This document shows, piece by piece, positions 16,010 to 25,589 of a DNA stretch of 43,396 bases; positions within the stretch are counted from its first letter, which is position 1, and each line of letters opens with the position of its first letter. The notes below the pieces were generated by a model that saw nothing but the letters and a program-made list of their open reading frames with translations, searched no databases and was not told the DNA's origin. Made by a program: the position numbers and the translations under genes. The stretch covers positions 1 through 43,396 of the forward strand of contig VAXB01000026.1 of the NCBI GenBank assembly GCA_005883995.1, given 5' to 3'. The DNA is from Actinomycetota bacterium (GTDB lineage: Bacteria > Actinomycetota > Thermoleophilia > Gaiellales > Gaiellaceae).

Positions 16010-17802
16010 CTATGCAGGTGCCGGCTCCGCTTCGAGCACGCTCTGCGGGAACGCGACGATCAGCACCTCGCAGGGCGCTTTCTTCAGGACGTACTCGACC
16101 GTCGGCGAGAAGAAGCGCGACTGGCGGCGCCACCGCGGCGACGAGCCGAGGACGATCAGGTCGGCGTCGAGCCGTTCGGCCTCCGAGACGATCGCCTGCC
16201 CGATCGAGCGCGCCCGCACGGTGTGGCCATGGACGTCGACGTTGTGGTCGGAGCCGAGCAGCTTCGCCTCTGCGAGTGAGGCATCGGCCCGTTCCTCCTC
16301 GTCCCAGAGCTCGGCCTCGAGCGCGTGCTCGAGTGGTACGCGGATCACGTGGAGCGCCTCGACCGAGGCATTTCGCTCCTCGGCCAGCTTCACTGCCGTC
16401 GCGACCATCTCCTCGCCGATCTCGCCGAGCTTCATCGGCACGAGGATCCGATTGAACTCCGCCTGCGCGAGATCTCGATGCTCGTCGGCGGAGGCGACGC
16501 GTTCCAGGAGGCCCTCGCCGCGGCTCTTTCGGACGACGACGTAGAGGACGAGCCCGACCGCAAGCCACGCCGGGCCGCCGTAGCGCGCGCCCTTGTGGGT
16601 GGCGAGGGCGTCGATCCAGATCGCGAACGTGAGCACTGCGCCGATCACCGACGGGATCGGCAGCCGGCCGACCGTCAGCGGGACGCGATACGGCCGTCGC
16701 CGCTCCGGCTCGGTGAAGCGAAGCTTGACGACGGCGATCTGCGTGGCCGTGAAGGCGAGCAGCACGCCGAAGCTGAAGAGGCTTGCGAGGAAGAAGACCG
16801 GATGGCCGAGTGACGCGGTGCCCGCGAGCAGCGCGATCGAGATCCCCGCCGCAGCGACGATCGACTGCGGCGACACGAGCGAGCGAGCGCTGAGCCAGCC
16901 GAACTTCCGCGGTAGCTGCCCGTGCTCGCCGAGCGAATAGGCGAGCCGGCCGAAGCCCGAGATCGCTGCCGCAGGACCTCGACGATGCCGACGAGCGGCG
17001 AGCGGAGCCACGACGAGCCGAGCTCGGTTCCGTGCGCCGGCGGGAACGCCGACAGGCCGACCACGGCGATCGCGACGTAGAGGACGACGACGAGGCCGAT
17101 CGCGGAGAAGAGGCTTCGCGGAAGCGTGCGACCCGGGTGGCGCGTTTCCTCGGCGAGGTTCGCAATCGTCTCGAGCCCGGTGTACGCGAGCATCGCGAGC
17201 GGCAGCGCGAACGCGATCGAGTGCCAGGACGGTGAATGGCCGAGGGAGGTTCCGCGCGTGAGCGCGTGCCGCGAGAACAGCAGTGCGAACCCGAGCGCCA
17301 CGAGCAGGACCTGCGTGCCGAGGTCGATCAGCGCGACGATCACCGCCCAGCGGTGCAGTCGCGTCCGGTGCAGCAGCCGGACCGTAGCGATCGCGGCGAT
17401 GACGCCGCACCCCGCGACGACGTCCCACGGCCGATGGATCTGCGTGAAGAACGCACCCGCGACGTAATGCGGCACGAACAGTGCCGAGAGCGCGATCACG
17501 ATCAGGTAGTCGAGGAAGAGCGCCCAGCCGGTCACGAACCCGGCGAGGTCGTTGTACGCGACGCGTACGAGTGTCGCGGCGCCGCCGGTCTCGCGGACGG
17601 ACGCGGTGCCCTCCGCGTACGACAGTGCGACGATGAAGAAGAGCCCGCCGACGACGAGAAGGACGAGCGGCGTCAGGCCGAGCGCGTGGAGCGCGATGAT
17701 CCCGAGCGCGAAATAGATCGACGAGGCGATCTCGCCGTACGCGATCGAGAACAAAACCGGCGCGTCGAGGACGCGCTCGAGCCGCGGCAGCTTCCGGGCC
17801 AC
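16010..17802 (-). pseudogene. APC-superfamily permease fused to a universal-stress domain, frameshifted by an internal deletion
   Basis: The ATG at 17802 starts MARKLPRLERVLDAPVLFSIAYG, an amino-acid-permease-like membrane domain. It reads intact through seven or so helices to SPLVGIVEVLR near 16972. The frame then changes, and the protein resumes at ISGFGRLAYSLGEHGQLPRKFG, running through the last helices and a C-terminal UspA domain (FNRILVPMKLGEIGEEMV to DADLIVLGSSPRW). Aligned by eye to the sister gene at 18144-20030, about 29 residues (one transmembrane helix) are missing, an estimated loss of 79 nt at 16964-16971. All else looks conserved. The substrate is unknown: amino acids or, given the TrkA neighbours, potassium. 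Confidence 0.9.
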
Positions 17803-17839
17803 GGCCTCAGCTTACGTCCGGCGGGACGTCGCGCCGTCA

Positions 17840-17861
17840 GGTTGGCGCGCGCGCGCGTCAA
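17840..17861 (-). repeat. 22-nt near-perfect palindrome in the permease leader
   Basis: GGTTGG-CGCGCGCG-CGTCAACC is self-complementary except for one G/T pair near each end. A second inverted repeat (ACGTCC-GGCG-GGACGT, 17814-17829) lies closer to the start codon. Both are in the 162-nt gap upstream of the APC permease at 17802 and could be operator or leader-hairpin structures. Confidence 0.5.
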
Positions 17862-17865
17862 CCGG

Positions 17866-17890
17866 TTCCCACCCACCCGCCCCCTCCCAC
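17866..17890 (-). promoter_or_regulatory. Potential G-quadruplex in the permease leader
   Basis: On the minus strand these 25 nt form six runs of three or more G separated by one or two bases: GGG T GGG A GGGGG C GGG T GGG T GGG. This fits the standard G-quadruplex pattern. It lies 64-88 nt upstream of the permease ATG, probably in the 5' untranslated region or promoter. Confidence 0.55.
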
Positions 17891-17964
17891 CCTAGGGCGA
17901 GAAAGGTGACGGGACCGTGTCGGATCTGTGTCGAAAGCGACGCCGGTGGTGGGCGCTCAGGCGC

Positions 17965-18147
17965 TCACGGCCGACGTGCGCCGCCACGCCGCAGGACGTA
18001 CAGTCGACCCGCGCCGGCGCCGAGGAAGAGCAGCCCGAACAGATAACCGATGGCGCCGCCCACGATCGCGGTCTCGACGATCAAGGCGATCCCGAGCCCG
18101 ACGAAGACGAGCGCGAGCGCGGCCGTCGCCGCTGCGTACGCCCTCAT
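17965..18147 (-). CDS. 60-residue two-helix membrane protein
   Basis: A short gene starting MRAYAAATAALALVFVGLGIA with two hydrophobic helices (about 5-25 and 31-50) and a basic end RRGGARRP. The ATG at 18147 overlaps the TGA of the APC-permease gene (ATGA), the usual coupling signal in this window, which is the main reason to believe it. I do not recognise a family. It could be a small accessory subunit of the permease. Confidence 0.7.
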   Translation of the reverse strand: MRAYAAATAALALVFVGLGIALIVETAIVGGAIGYLFGLLFLGAGAGRLYVLRRGGARRP

Positions 18148-20030
18148 GCCGCCCGGCGTCCGGCAGCGACCATGACCCGGCATGGCGCGTGCTTCAGCAC
18201 GAAGTCCACCGTGTCGCTGAAGATCGAGCGCCGCGGCGTGTCCCGGCGCGGCGCACCCATCACGATGATCTCCGAGTGGCGCCGTTCCGCCTCGTCGACG
18301 ATCGCGCGCCCGGCGGTGCGAGCGCGAACCAGCCGCCCGATCACGTCGACGCCGTAAAGCTCGCCGATCGCCCGCGCTCCGTCGAGCACCTCGTTCGCGC
18401 GTTCCTCCTCCTCCTCGAGCCGCGTCGCGAGGGGCAGCTCCAGTGGAATCGTGACGACCGCGACGGCGGCGATCGAGGCGCGACGCTCGGCGGCGAGGCG
18501 GCACGCGACGTCCACTGCCTCCTGCGACATCCGGCCCGGTTTGACCGGCACGAGGATGCTGCGGTACTCGAGCGCCACCGCAGGGCCGATCAGCACCGGC
18601 GCGCGGAGCGTCTCGCGCAACGGCGCGCGCACGACGTACCGGCGGTAGGCGGCGTACGAAGCAAGCCCGAGCGCAAGCCAGCCGATGCCGGTCCAGCGTG
18701 CTCCCGGCTTCTGCACGACGACGACCAACCACGCCGCCCCCGTCCCGAGCGCACCGAAGATCGCGAACAGCGGCCAGTCGATTCCCCGGACGCGGAGATT
18801 CGGCCACGGACGGAATGCCACCTCCTCGCGCTTCGCGCGCAGCGCGATGATCGAGACGTGGGCGATCGTGAACGACAGCATCGCGCCAAACGCGTAGAGG
18901 TCCCCGAGGAAGTTCACCTGCCCAGGAAGCAGGACCGCAATCGAAGCGATGCCGGCAAACACGACGAGTGACAGCCAAGGTGTCTTGAACTTCGGATGCA
19001 ACCGCCGGAAGGCGCCTGGGATCTGCCGGTAGCTCGCCATCGCGTAGGTGATGCGCGACGCGCCGATAACGCCGGCGTTCGTCGCGATGAAGAGGATCGT
19101 CGCGGCGAGGATTCCGACGTAGATCTTCGCTGCGCTCAGGACGGAGCCGTGCAGGCCGAGGTTCTCGACGAGACCGAGGACGGGGTCGTTCGCGAAGCCG
19201 CCGCGATCAGGCGGAAGGCCGAGCAGCGTCTCGTAGCCGCCGCCGGCAGCGCGGTGCACCGGCAGCGCCGAGAGCGCGATCAGCGGGAGCGTGAAGTAGA
19301 TCGCGAACACCGCGATCGCGACCCAGCGGATCGACCGCGGAATGTCGCGCGGCGGGTCGCGCGCCTCCTCTGCGAGGTTCGAGACGGTCTCGATGCCGGT
19401 GTACGCGATCATCGCAATCGGGATCGCGAGGAAGAACGCCGACCACGTCGGCGCCACGCCCCAGTGGAGGTTCGTCGAGAAGACGATGTGCGGGTGGAAG
19501 ATGAGTGCGAACCCGATCGCGACGAGCAGCAGCTGCGTACCGAAGTCGACGACGGCGAGGAAGATGTTCAGCCGTGCCGCCTCCTTGATCCCGACGATGT
19601 TGAGGAGCACGAGGATGACGATCACCGCGACGCCGCCGATGATGTCCCACGGGTTCGTCTTCAACGGCTCCCAGAAGATCGACAGGTAGTGCGGCACGAA
19701 GAACGCGGAGATCGCGATCGTGACGACGTAATTGAGCATCTGCGCCCACGCCGCGGCGAACGAAACGAGCTCGTTGAAGGCATGGCGCGCGAATGACGAC
19801 GATCCCCCCGCCTCGGGATAGCGGACGGTTCCTTCCGCGTACGTCGCGGCGGTCGCGGCGAAGATCATGCCGCTGATCACGAAGACGAGCGGCGTCAGCC
19901 CGAGCGCGATGCCTGCGACGAGCCCGAGCGCGTAGTAGATCGACGAGCCGACGTTGCCGTACGCAGTCGCGAAGAGCGCCGGCGTGCCGAGGACGCGCTC
20001 GAGCCCTTGCTGACGCCGCCGCCGAGGCAC
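18144..20030 (-). CDS. APC-superfamily permease fused to a universal-stress domain
   Basis: A 628-residue protein. An N-terminal permease domain of about twelve helices starts RVLGTPALFATAYGNVGSSI, with the substrate-site region AYTGIETVSNLAEEARDP. From about residue 475 a UspA domain follows (YRSILVPVKPGRMSQEAVDV to HSEIIVMGAPRRD), with the nucleotide-binding G-x2-G-x9-G pattern only partly visible. The fusion suggests transport controlled by nucleotide level or stress. It is a paralogue of the broken gene at 16010-17802. The GTG start at 20030 lies 15 nt after the pyrophosphatase stop, so it is probably in that operon. Confidence 0.9.
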   Translation of the reverse strand: MPRRRRQQGLERVLGTPALFATAYGNVGSSIYYALGLVAGIALGLTPLVFVISGMIFAATAATYAEGTVRYPEAGGSSSFARHAFNELVSFAAAWAQMLNYVVTIAISAFFVPHYLSIFWEPLKTNPWDIIGGVAVIVILVLLNIVGIKEAARLNIFLAVVDFGTQLLLVAIGFALIFHPHIVFSTNLHWGVAPTWSAFFLAIPIAMIAYTGIETVSNLAEEARDPPRDIPRSIRWVAIAVFAIYFTLPLIALSALPVHRAAGGGYETLLGLPPDRGGFANDPVLGLVENLGLHGSVLSAAKIYVGILAATILFIATNAGVIGASRITYAMASYRQIPGAFRRLHPKFKTPWLSLVVFAGIASIAVLLPGQVNFLGDLYAFGAMLSFTIAHVSIIALRAKREEVAFRPWPNLRVRGIDWPLFAIFGALGTGAAWLVVVVQKPGARWTGIGWLALGLASYAAYRRYVVRAPLRETLRAPVLIGPAVALEYRSILVPVKPGRMSQEAVDVACRLAAERRASIAAVAVVTIPLELPLATRLEEEEERANEVLDGARAIGELYGVDVIGRLVRARTAGRAIVDEAERRHSEIIVMGAPRRDTPRRSIFSDTVDFVLKHAPCRVMVAAGRRAA

Positions 20031-20045
20031 CGGCCGAGTCTAGGC

Positions 20046-22091
20046 CTACGTGTGGATCGAGACGAGCAGCGGAATCATCAGGATCGCGACGATGTTCGTG
20101 ATCTTGATCATCGGGTTGATCGCCGGGCCGGCGGTGTCCTTGTAGGGATCCCCGACGGTGTCGCCGGTGACGGATGCCGCGTGCGCCTCCGAGCCCTTGC
20201 CGCCGTAGGCACCGTCCTCGATCAACTTCTTCGCGTTGTCCCACGCGCCGCCGCCGGAGGTCATTGAGATCGCGAGGAAGAGCCCGGTGACGATCGTCCC
20301 GATCAGCAGGCCGCCGAGCATGCGCGCGTTGATCACGCCGACGATGATCGGGAAAGCGATCGGGATCAGCGCGGGAAGCAGCATCGCCCTGATCGCCGAG
20401 CCGGTCACGATGTTGATCGCGTGGCCGTACTCGGGCCGCGACGTCCCCGCCATGATCCCCGGGTCCTCGCGGAACTGGCGCCGCACTTCCGTCACGACCT
20501 CGCCGCCGACTCGACCGACCGCCTGCATCGCGAGCGACGCGAACAGGAACGGCATCAGCCCGCCGATGAAGAGGCCGGCGATCACCCAGGCGTCGCTGAG
20601 GTTGAACGTCGCCGAGTAGCCGGCGTCGCCGAGGCCGTTGGTGTACGAGTCGAAGAGGACGAGCGCAGCGAGCGCCGCGGATCCGATCGCGTAGCCCTTC
20701 GTGACCGCCTTGGTCGTGTTGCCGACGGCGTCGAGGGGGTCGGTGATCGCGCGGACGTCGGCCGGGAGGTCGGCCATCTCGGCGATACCGCCCGCGTTGT
20801 CCGTGACAGGCCCGTAGGCGTCGAGCGCGACGATCAGGCCCGTCATCGAAAGCTGCGCCATCACCGCGACGCCGATCCCGAGCAGGCCGGCGAAGTGGTG
20901 CGCGACGAGGATTCCCGCGGCGATCACGACGACCGGCAGCGCGGTCGCCTGCATTCCCACCGCGAGCCCCGAGATGATGTTCGTCGCGTGGCCCGTCTGT
21001 GACGCGGACGAGATCGACTTCACGGGCCCCCAGCGCGTCCCGGTGTAGTACTCGGTGATCGCGACCAACAGGAAGGTCACGACGAGGCCGACGATCGCGG
21101 AGATGTAGAGGTCCGAGAACGAGAAGGCGCCGTTGTCGAACGCGAGCGTGACGGGGATGAAGCCGATCGCGGAGAGCACCGTGGCGACGATGATCGCCTT
21201 GTACAGCGCGTTCATGATCGAGCCGCCGCGGCCGACGCGGGCGAACATCGTCCCGATCACGGACGCGATGATCGAGATGCCGCCGATCGAGAGCGGGTAC
21301 AGGTAGAGCTTCGCGTCGGGATACCGCGTGCCGATCAGCATCACCGCGACCGCGGTGACCGCGTACGTCTCGAAGAGGTCGGCCGCCATCCCCGCGCAGT
21401 CGCCGACGTTGTCGCCGACGTTGTCGGCGATCACGGCCGGGTTGCGCGGGTCGTCCTCGGGAATACCCGCCTCGATCTTCCCGACGAGGTCGGCGCCGAC
21501 GTCCGCCGCCTTCGTGTAGATCCCGCCGCCGAGACGCGCGAACACCGAGATGAGCGAGCCGCCGAACGCGAGCCCGACGAGGTCGGTGATCGCGCTGCGG
21601 TACCCGTGTCCGAGCCAGCCGGTGAGGACCCAGTAATACCCGGCGACGCCGAAGAGGCCGAGCCCGACGACGAGGAGACCCGTCACCGAGCCCGCGCGGA
21701 ACGCGACGTTGAGCGCCGGTTTGAGGCCGTGCCGGGCCGCTTCCGCAGTGCGCACGTTCGAGCGGACGGCGACGTTCATGCCGATGAAGCCGGCGGCGGC
21801 AGAGAGGGTCGCGCCGATGAGGAAGCCGATGGCCGTTCCCCAACCGAGCTTGTCGTAGAAGCCGAGCAGGAGGAAGGGGACGATCGAGACGACGGCGATC
21901 GTCATGTACTGCCGCCGGAGATAGGCCGCTGCGCCCTCCTGCACCGCGCGCGCGATCTCCTTCATCCGTTCGTTGCCTTCGGGGCGCCCGAGCAGCCACA
22001 CCGTCAGCCCGATCCCGTACGCCACGGCGATGCCCGCGCAGATCAACGCGAACAGCACAGCGTGGTCGTTGAAGAAGCTCCCGACGATCAA
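20046..22091 (-). CDS. hppA: Membrane-bound proton-pumping pyrophosphatase, K+-independent type
   Basis: A 681-residue, about 16-helix enzyme that couples pyrophosphate hydrolysis to ion export. Catalytic motifs are present: [38 protein letters not shown] and [18 protein letters not shown]. The K+-dependence position reads GNTTKA. Lysine there, rather than alanine, marks the K+-independent H+-pumping class, so it should pump protons without needing potassium. The start is the ATG at 22091. It heads the block with the APC-USP permease and TrkA genes, suggesting a shared role in ion balance or energy saving. Confidence 0.96.
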   Translation of the reverse strand: MIVGSFFNDHAVLFALICAGIAVAYGIGLTVWLLGRPEGNERMKEIARAVQEGAAAYLRRQYMTIAVVSIVPFLLLGFYDKLGWGTAIGFLIGATLSAAAGFIGMNVAVRSNVRTAEAARHGLKPALNVAFRAGSVTGLLVVGLGLFGVAGYYWVLTGWLGHGYRSAITDLVGLAFGGSLISVFARLGGGIYTKAADVGADLVGKIEAGIPEDDPRNPAVIADNVGDNVGDCAGMAADLFETYAVTAVAVMLIGTRYPDAKLYLYPLSIGGISIIASVIGTMFARVGRGGSIMNALYKAIIVATVLSAIGFIPVTLAFDNGAFSFSDLYISAIVGLVVTFLLVAITEYYTGTRWGPVKSISSASQTGHATNIISGLAVGMQATALPVVVIAAGILVAHHFAGLLGIGVAVMAQLSMTGLIVALDAYGPVTDNAGGIAEMADLPADVRAITDPLDAVGNTTKAVTKGYAIGSAALAALVLFDSYTNGLGDAGYSATFNLSDAWVIAGLFIGGLMPFLFASLAMQAVGRVGGEVVTEVRRQFREDPGIMAGTSRPEYGHAINIVTGSAIRAMLLPALIPIAFPIIVGVINARMLGGLLIGTIVTGLFLAISMTSGGGAWDNAKKLIEDGAYGGKGSEAHAASVTGDTVGDPYKDTAGPAINPMIKITNIVAILMIPLLVSIHT

Positions 22092-22172
22092 GGCGTTTCT
22101 ACCCCCTCACAAAGTTGGCGCCGATCGGCTCGGCGCGACGCGAGTTTCTATCACAAGGTCGGGAAATCCGTC

Positions 22173-22475
22173 TCAGTCGCGAGCCGCGTCGGCGTACGCG
22201 AGCTGGAGGTTCGCGGTCACCTGGCGGAAGTCCCGAACCACGTCCTCGGCGACCGCCCCGTCGAGCACGGGGAGCAGCGCGCGGAGCGACTCGATCGCCA
22301 GGTGCGCCTGCTCGAGGTCGCGATCCTCGACCGAGAGCTTGCGGTAGCCGAGCGACGAGACGGTGTAGAGCGTCTGGACGAGCAGGTCGGCCACCTTCAG
22401 CCGCTTCAGCTCCTCCTCGACCTGCTTCAGCAGCTCTTCGTCGTCGGGGCCGGCCGGTGTCTCAGGCTCGCTCAT
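22173..22475 (-). CDS. DUF1844 protein
   Basis: A 100-residue, all-helical soluble protein. An acidic N terminus is followed by VADLLVQTLYTVSSLGYRKL and EQAHLAIESLRALLPVLDG, typical of the DUF1844 family. The family is widespread in actinobacteria and its function is unknown. The ATG at 22475 overlaps the TGA of the ligase gene (ATGA). Its stop is 81 nt before hppA, and that gap may hold the hppA promoter. Confidence 0.85.
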   Translation of the reverse strand: MSEPETPAGPDDEELLKQVEEELKRLKVADLLVQTLYTVSSLGYRKLSVEDRDLEQAHLAIESLRALLPVLDGAVAEDVVRDFRQVTANLQLAYADAARD

Positions 22476-23629
22476 GCCACCCGCTCGCGCGGCCGCCGCA
22501 CGAGCTCCGCGAACACCTCGCGCGGCGACCCGACCTCGCCGAGCCGCGCGTATTGACGCTCCGCGGCGTTCGCGTCGGGCACCGCGAGGAATCGCGCCGT
22601 GTCGAGGTCACGAGCGACCGGCTCGACCCACTCGATCAGCTGCTCGATTCGCCTGCGGGCCGGGACGACGTCGCCGCTCGCGAAGTCGATCATCCCGCCG
22701 GACATCCCGGTTCGGATCGCGCGCCAGAAGTTCTCTTCGATCAGCCGCCCGGGCAGCGACGGGAGCGGCTCGCCCTCGTCGATCGCGCGTGCGAACCGCG
22801 CCCCCAGCGAGAAGATGAGCGCGGCGAGCGACTGCGCGTCGCCGAGGTCCGGCTGCGCGTCGCAGATGCGCACCTCGACGGTCGGAAAGGCGAGGTGCGG
22901 GCGCACACTCCACCACAGCTGCGTGTGCTCGTCGATCGAGCCCGTCGAGTAGAGAAGACGGACGTAGCGCTCGAAGTCGGCCCATCCCTCGTACGCATCC
23001 GGGACGCCGCAGCGCGGGAACATCCGCGTAAAGATCTGCGTCCGCGCGGAGTGCAGCCCGGTGACTGCGTCCTCCACGAACGGCGAGCTCGCGGACAACG
23101 CGAGCAACTCCGGCAGGACGTTGCGATACGCGTTACAGACCGCGATCGCACGATCGGCACCGCGGACTGCGACGTGCACGTGGATCCCGAAGCTGTTGTT
23201 GCGCCAGACGACGTACTTGAGGATCTCTTCGTTGCGGCGGTAGTGCGGCGTGTCGATGATCCGCTGGTCCTGCCAGCGGCTCCACGGGTGAGTCCCGGTC
23301 GCCGCGAGTGCGACGCCCTGCGCATCGACGAGCTCTCCCAGTTGCGCACGCCGTTCTGCCATGCGCTCGAACGCCTCGGCAAACGTGTCGCAACGCCCGG
23401 TCTTGACCTCGATCTCGGACGCGATCAGCTCGCCGACCAGGTGCTCTTCGAGCTCGCTCCCGCCTGCGGCGTCTTGCAGCTCCTCGAACCGGTTCGTCAG
23501 CTCGAGCGTCGCAGGGTCGAGCAGTGCGAACTCTTCCTCGACCGCGACCGTGAGATCGTCGGCGTTCTCGAACGCGTCGCGCGCGAACGCGACCTGCTCG
23601 TCAGGCGTCAGCTTCTGCGCGTCACCCAC
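22472..23629 (-). CDS. Carboxylate-amine ligase, GCS2 (YbdK-like glutamate-cysteine ligase) family
   Basis: A 385-residue ATP-dependent ligase. VAVEEEFALLDPATLEL near residue 30 holds the metal-binding acidic cluster. RIIDTPHYRRNEEILKYVV and NSFGIHVHVAVRG are family signatures, and VRPHLAFPTVEVRICDAQPD completes the active-site region. Relatives join glutamate to cysteine or act on unknown amino acids. I chose the GTG at 23629 because it sits 4 nt after the glycosyltransferase stop and gives the normal N-terminal length. The pairing with a GT4 glycosyltransferase could mean a small-molecule thiol or cell-surface product, which is speculative. Confidence 0.88.
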   Translation of the reverse strand: MGDAQKLTPDEQVAFARDAFENADDLTVAVEEEFALLDPATLELTNRFEELQDAAGGSELEEHLVGELIASEIEVKTGRCDTFAEAFERMAERRAQLGELVDAQGVALAATGTHPWSRWQDQRIIDTPHYRRNEEILKYVVWRNNSFGIHVHVAVRGADRAIAVCNAYRNVLPELLALSASSPFVEDAVTGLHSARTQIFTRMFPRCGVPDAYEGWADFERYVRLLYSTGSIDEHTQLWWSVRPHLAFPTVEVRICDAQPDLGDAQSLAALIFSLGARFARAIDEGEPLPSLPGRLIEENFWRAIRTGMSGGMIDFASGDVVPARRRIEQLIEWVEPVARDLDTARFLAVPDANAAERQYARLGEVGSPREVFAELVRRPRERVA

Positions 23630-23633
23630 TCGA

Positions 23634-24881
23634 CTAGCGTATTTGAAGCGGCTCGAGCAGCCGTTCCCCGACGCTCGTCCAGCTCCAGCGCGAAACGGCG
23701 GCACGGCGCGCTGCCGCCGCGACCGCCGCACGGCCGTCGGCGTCGAGGCCGAGCAGCGCGTCGAGCTTGCGTGCAAGGTCCGCCGCGTCGCCGGTTGCGA
23801 AGCTCGCGAGGTGCGCGTACTCGGGTGGATATTCGGCCTCGAGCCCCTCGGCCACCTCGGCGAGGCCCGAGTGCCGCGCGACGAGCGGCGGCGAGCCCGC
23901 CGCGGCGGCCTCCGCCGCGACCATCCCGAACGCCTCCGGGAAGATCGAAGGAACGACCGTGGCGTCCGCCAGCGGCAGCAGGTGCACGAGATGCCGGTGC
24001 TCGAGCGCTCCCGTGAAGAGCGTTCCGTCAGGCGCCAGCCGCTCGAGTTCCTCTCGGTAGTCGCCGAAGCCGACGATCACTGCCCGCGCGTCGACGTTGC
24101 GTAGCGCCTCGAGCAGCACGTGGACGCCCTTGTTGTAGAGCAGCTTCCCGAAGTAGACGACGGTCGGCGCGTCCGTGGCGAAGAACGAAGCGAAGCGCTC
24201 GGCGTTGCTGTCATCCGGCAGGCGTTCGTTCGCGTTGTCCGGGTTCGGTGGATCTGCATGCGCTTCCTCGACGAGCCGCGCAAGCGCCTCGGCGCGCGGC
24301 TCCGGACGGAACTGCTCGACATCGACGCCCGGCGGCACTTCGTGCACGTGGTCGACGTGGCCCACGACGTCCTCGAGCACGGCGCGGATGTGCGCAGAGC
24401 CGACGAAGACCGCCTCGGCACCGGCGAGCGTCTCGCGCCCCCACGCCGACAGCTCGGCGTTGCCGCGCATCGAATACTCCAGCTCGGAGCCGTGCGCCTT
24501 GACAGCGAAACGCGCACCGCTGGCGGCCGCGACCGGACCGCCGAGCACGACATGATTCGCGAACACGACGTCGGCCGGCAGCTGTTCACGGATCGCCGCG
24601 GCGTTCAAGGCAACGTAACGGTCGCGTTCGGCGAACGTGAGCTCCGGCAGCGCCTTCGCCTCGACCCCCTCGTACCGGTCGAGCACGAACACCGGTAGGA
24701 GCCCGCCGATGTCGGGCCGGATGACGGTGGCGCCGCTCAGGTCGTAGACCTCCGGATGCGGTTCCTGACAGAAGACGACGACGTCGTGGCCGGCGGCACT
24801 CCATTCCCGGGCGAGCGAACGCGTATAGACGTTCGAGCCGGTGCCGCCGAGGAGGTAGCCGTGCCAGAGCAGGATCCGCAC
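23634..24881 (-). CDS. GT4-family glycosyltransferase
   Basis: A 415-residue GT-B fold enzyme. The N-terminal half starts MRILLWHGYLLGGTGSNVYT, the acceptor-side glycine-rich loop. The C-terminal half has VVYFGKLLYNKGVHVLLEAL, VIVGFGDYREELE and the E-x7-E donor-site region PSIFPEAFGMVAAEAAAAG. The donor sugar and acceptor cannot be told; no lipid or polysaccharide genes are adjacent. It lies 11 nt downstream of rex and 4 nt upstream of the GCS2 ligase, so the three are probably one transcript. Confidence 0.9.
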   Translation of the reverse strand: MRILLWHGYLLGGTGSNVYTRSLAREWSAAGHDVVVFCQEPHPEVYDLSGATVIRPDIGGLLPVFVLDRYEGVEAKALPELTFAERDRYVALNAAAIREQLPADVVFANHVVLGGPVAAASGARFAVKAHGSELEYSMRGNAELSAWGRETLAGAEAVFVGSAHIRAVLEDVVGHVDHVHEVPPGVDVEQFRPEPRAEALARLVEEAHADPPNPDNANERLPDDSNAERFASFFATDAPTVVYFGKLLYNKGVHVLLEALRNVDARAVIVGFGDYREELERLAPDGTLFTGALEHRHLVHLLPLADATVVPSIFPEAFGMVAAEAAAAGSPPLVARHSGLAEVAEGLEAEYPPEYAHLASFATGDAADLARKLDALLGLDADGRAAVAAAARRAAVSRWSWTSVGERLLEPLQIR

Positions 24882-24892
24882 GGCCGCAGGTT

Positions 24893-25513
24893 CTAGGTCA
24901 AGTGGAAATAGAGCGCGTAGAGCAGCTCGACGGCGGGATTCGACGTGTGAACCGCTACGTCCGACGGGACGTCGAGCAGCGCCTCCGAGTAGTTGAAGAT
25001 GATCTTGACGCCCGCGTCGGTGAGGTCGTTCGCGACCTGTTGCGCGTTGTCGGCCGGGACGGCGATCACGCCGACGATGATGTTCTTGTCGCGGACGGTG
25101 CCCGGCAGCTGGTCGTACTCGCTGACCGGGAGGCTGCCGATCGCGCGGCCGACCTTGTCCGGGTCCGTGTCGAAGGCCGCGGCGATGTTGATCCCGTGCT
25201 CGGCGAAGATCGGCGAGCTCGCGATCGCCTGCCCGAGCCGGCCGGCGCCAATCAGGGCGATGTTGTGCTGGCCCTGCGTCCGGAGGATCTTGCGGATCTC
25301 GCCGAGCAGCGAGTCGATGTTGTAGCCCACGCCGCGCTTCCCGAACTTCCCGAACGCCGAGAGGTCCCGCCGGATCTGCGTGGCGTTGATGTTGGTGTAG
25401 TCCGAGAGCTCCTGGGAGGAGATCCGGTCCTTCCCCATCTTCTTCGACTGCGTCAGCACCTGGAGGTAGCGGGACAGCCTCGCCGCCACCCCGACGGTCA
25501 AACGATCAGCCAC
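24893..25513 (-). CDS. rex: Redox-sensing transcriptional repressor Rex
   Basis: A 206-residue repressor that senses the NADH/NAD+ ratio. The winged-helix DNA-binding domain (about 1-75) holds ISSQELSDYTNINATQIRRD and FGKFGKRGVGYN. The NAD-binding domain starts NIALIGAGRLGQAI (GxGxxG about 89-94), and the C-terminal swap helix ends AVELLYALYFHLT. The GTG at 25513 gives the canonical length. A clear TTGTGAA-N6-TTCACAA operator was not found upstream; only the direct repeats TTGTAA and TTGTAC, 18 nt apart (about 25535-25557), are visible. Confidence 0.96.
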   Translation of the reverse strand: MADRLTVGVAARLSRYLQVLTQSKKMGKDRISSQELSDYTNINATQIRRDLSAFGKFGKRGVGYNIDSLLGEIRKILRTQGQHNIALIGAGRLGQAIASSPIFAEHGINIAAAFDTDPDKVGRAIGSLPVSEYDQLPGTVRDKNIIVGVIAVPADNAQQVANDLTDAGVKIIFNYSEALLDVPSDVAVHTSNPAVELLYALYFHLT

Positions 25514-25589
25514 ATGGCTCCCTATGTCGTCCCCTTGTAACAGCGCGCTCAGTTGTACCAGCCGCAACCAGAGCGACGCTTCGGTTACA

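Noticed and set aside
17803-17964. ydaO-type (c-di-AMP) riboswitch before the permease
   Set aside because: The leader lacks recognisable conserved ydaO segments; only palindromes and G runs are visible.
16010-20030. Calling the permeases KimA potassium importers
   Set aside because: The UspA tail and general APC motifs fit many APC proteins; nothing seen is specific for KimA.
19207-21999. A 930-codon minus-strand frame across hppA and the permease
   Set aside because: It is out of frame with two clearly conserved proteins and looks like a GC shadow.
22092-22172. Rex or other operator in the hppA promoter gap
   Set aside because: Two TTGTGA-like half sites occur as direct copies, without the inverted arrangement required.
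25520-25565. Rex operator upstream of rex
   Set aside because: Only direct TTGTA repeats 18 nt apart are present, not the inverted TTGTGAA/TTCACAA palindrome.
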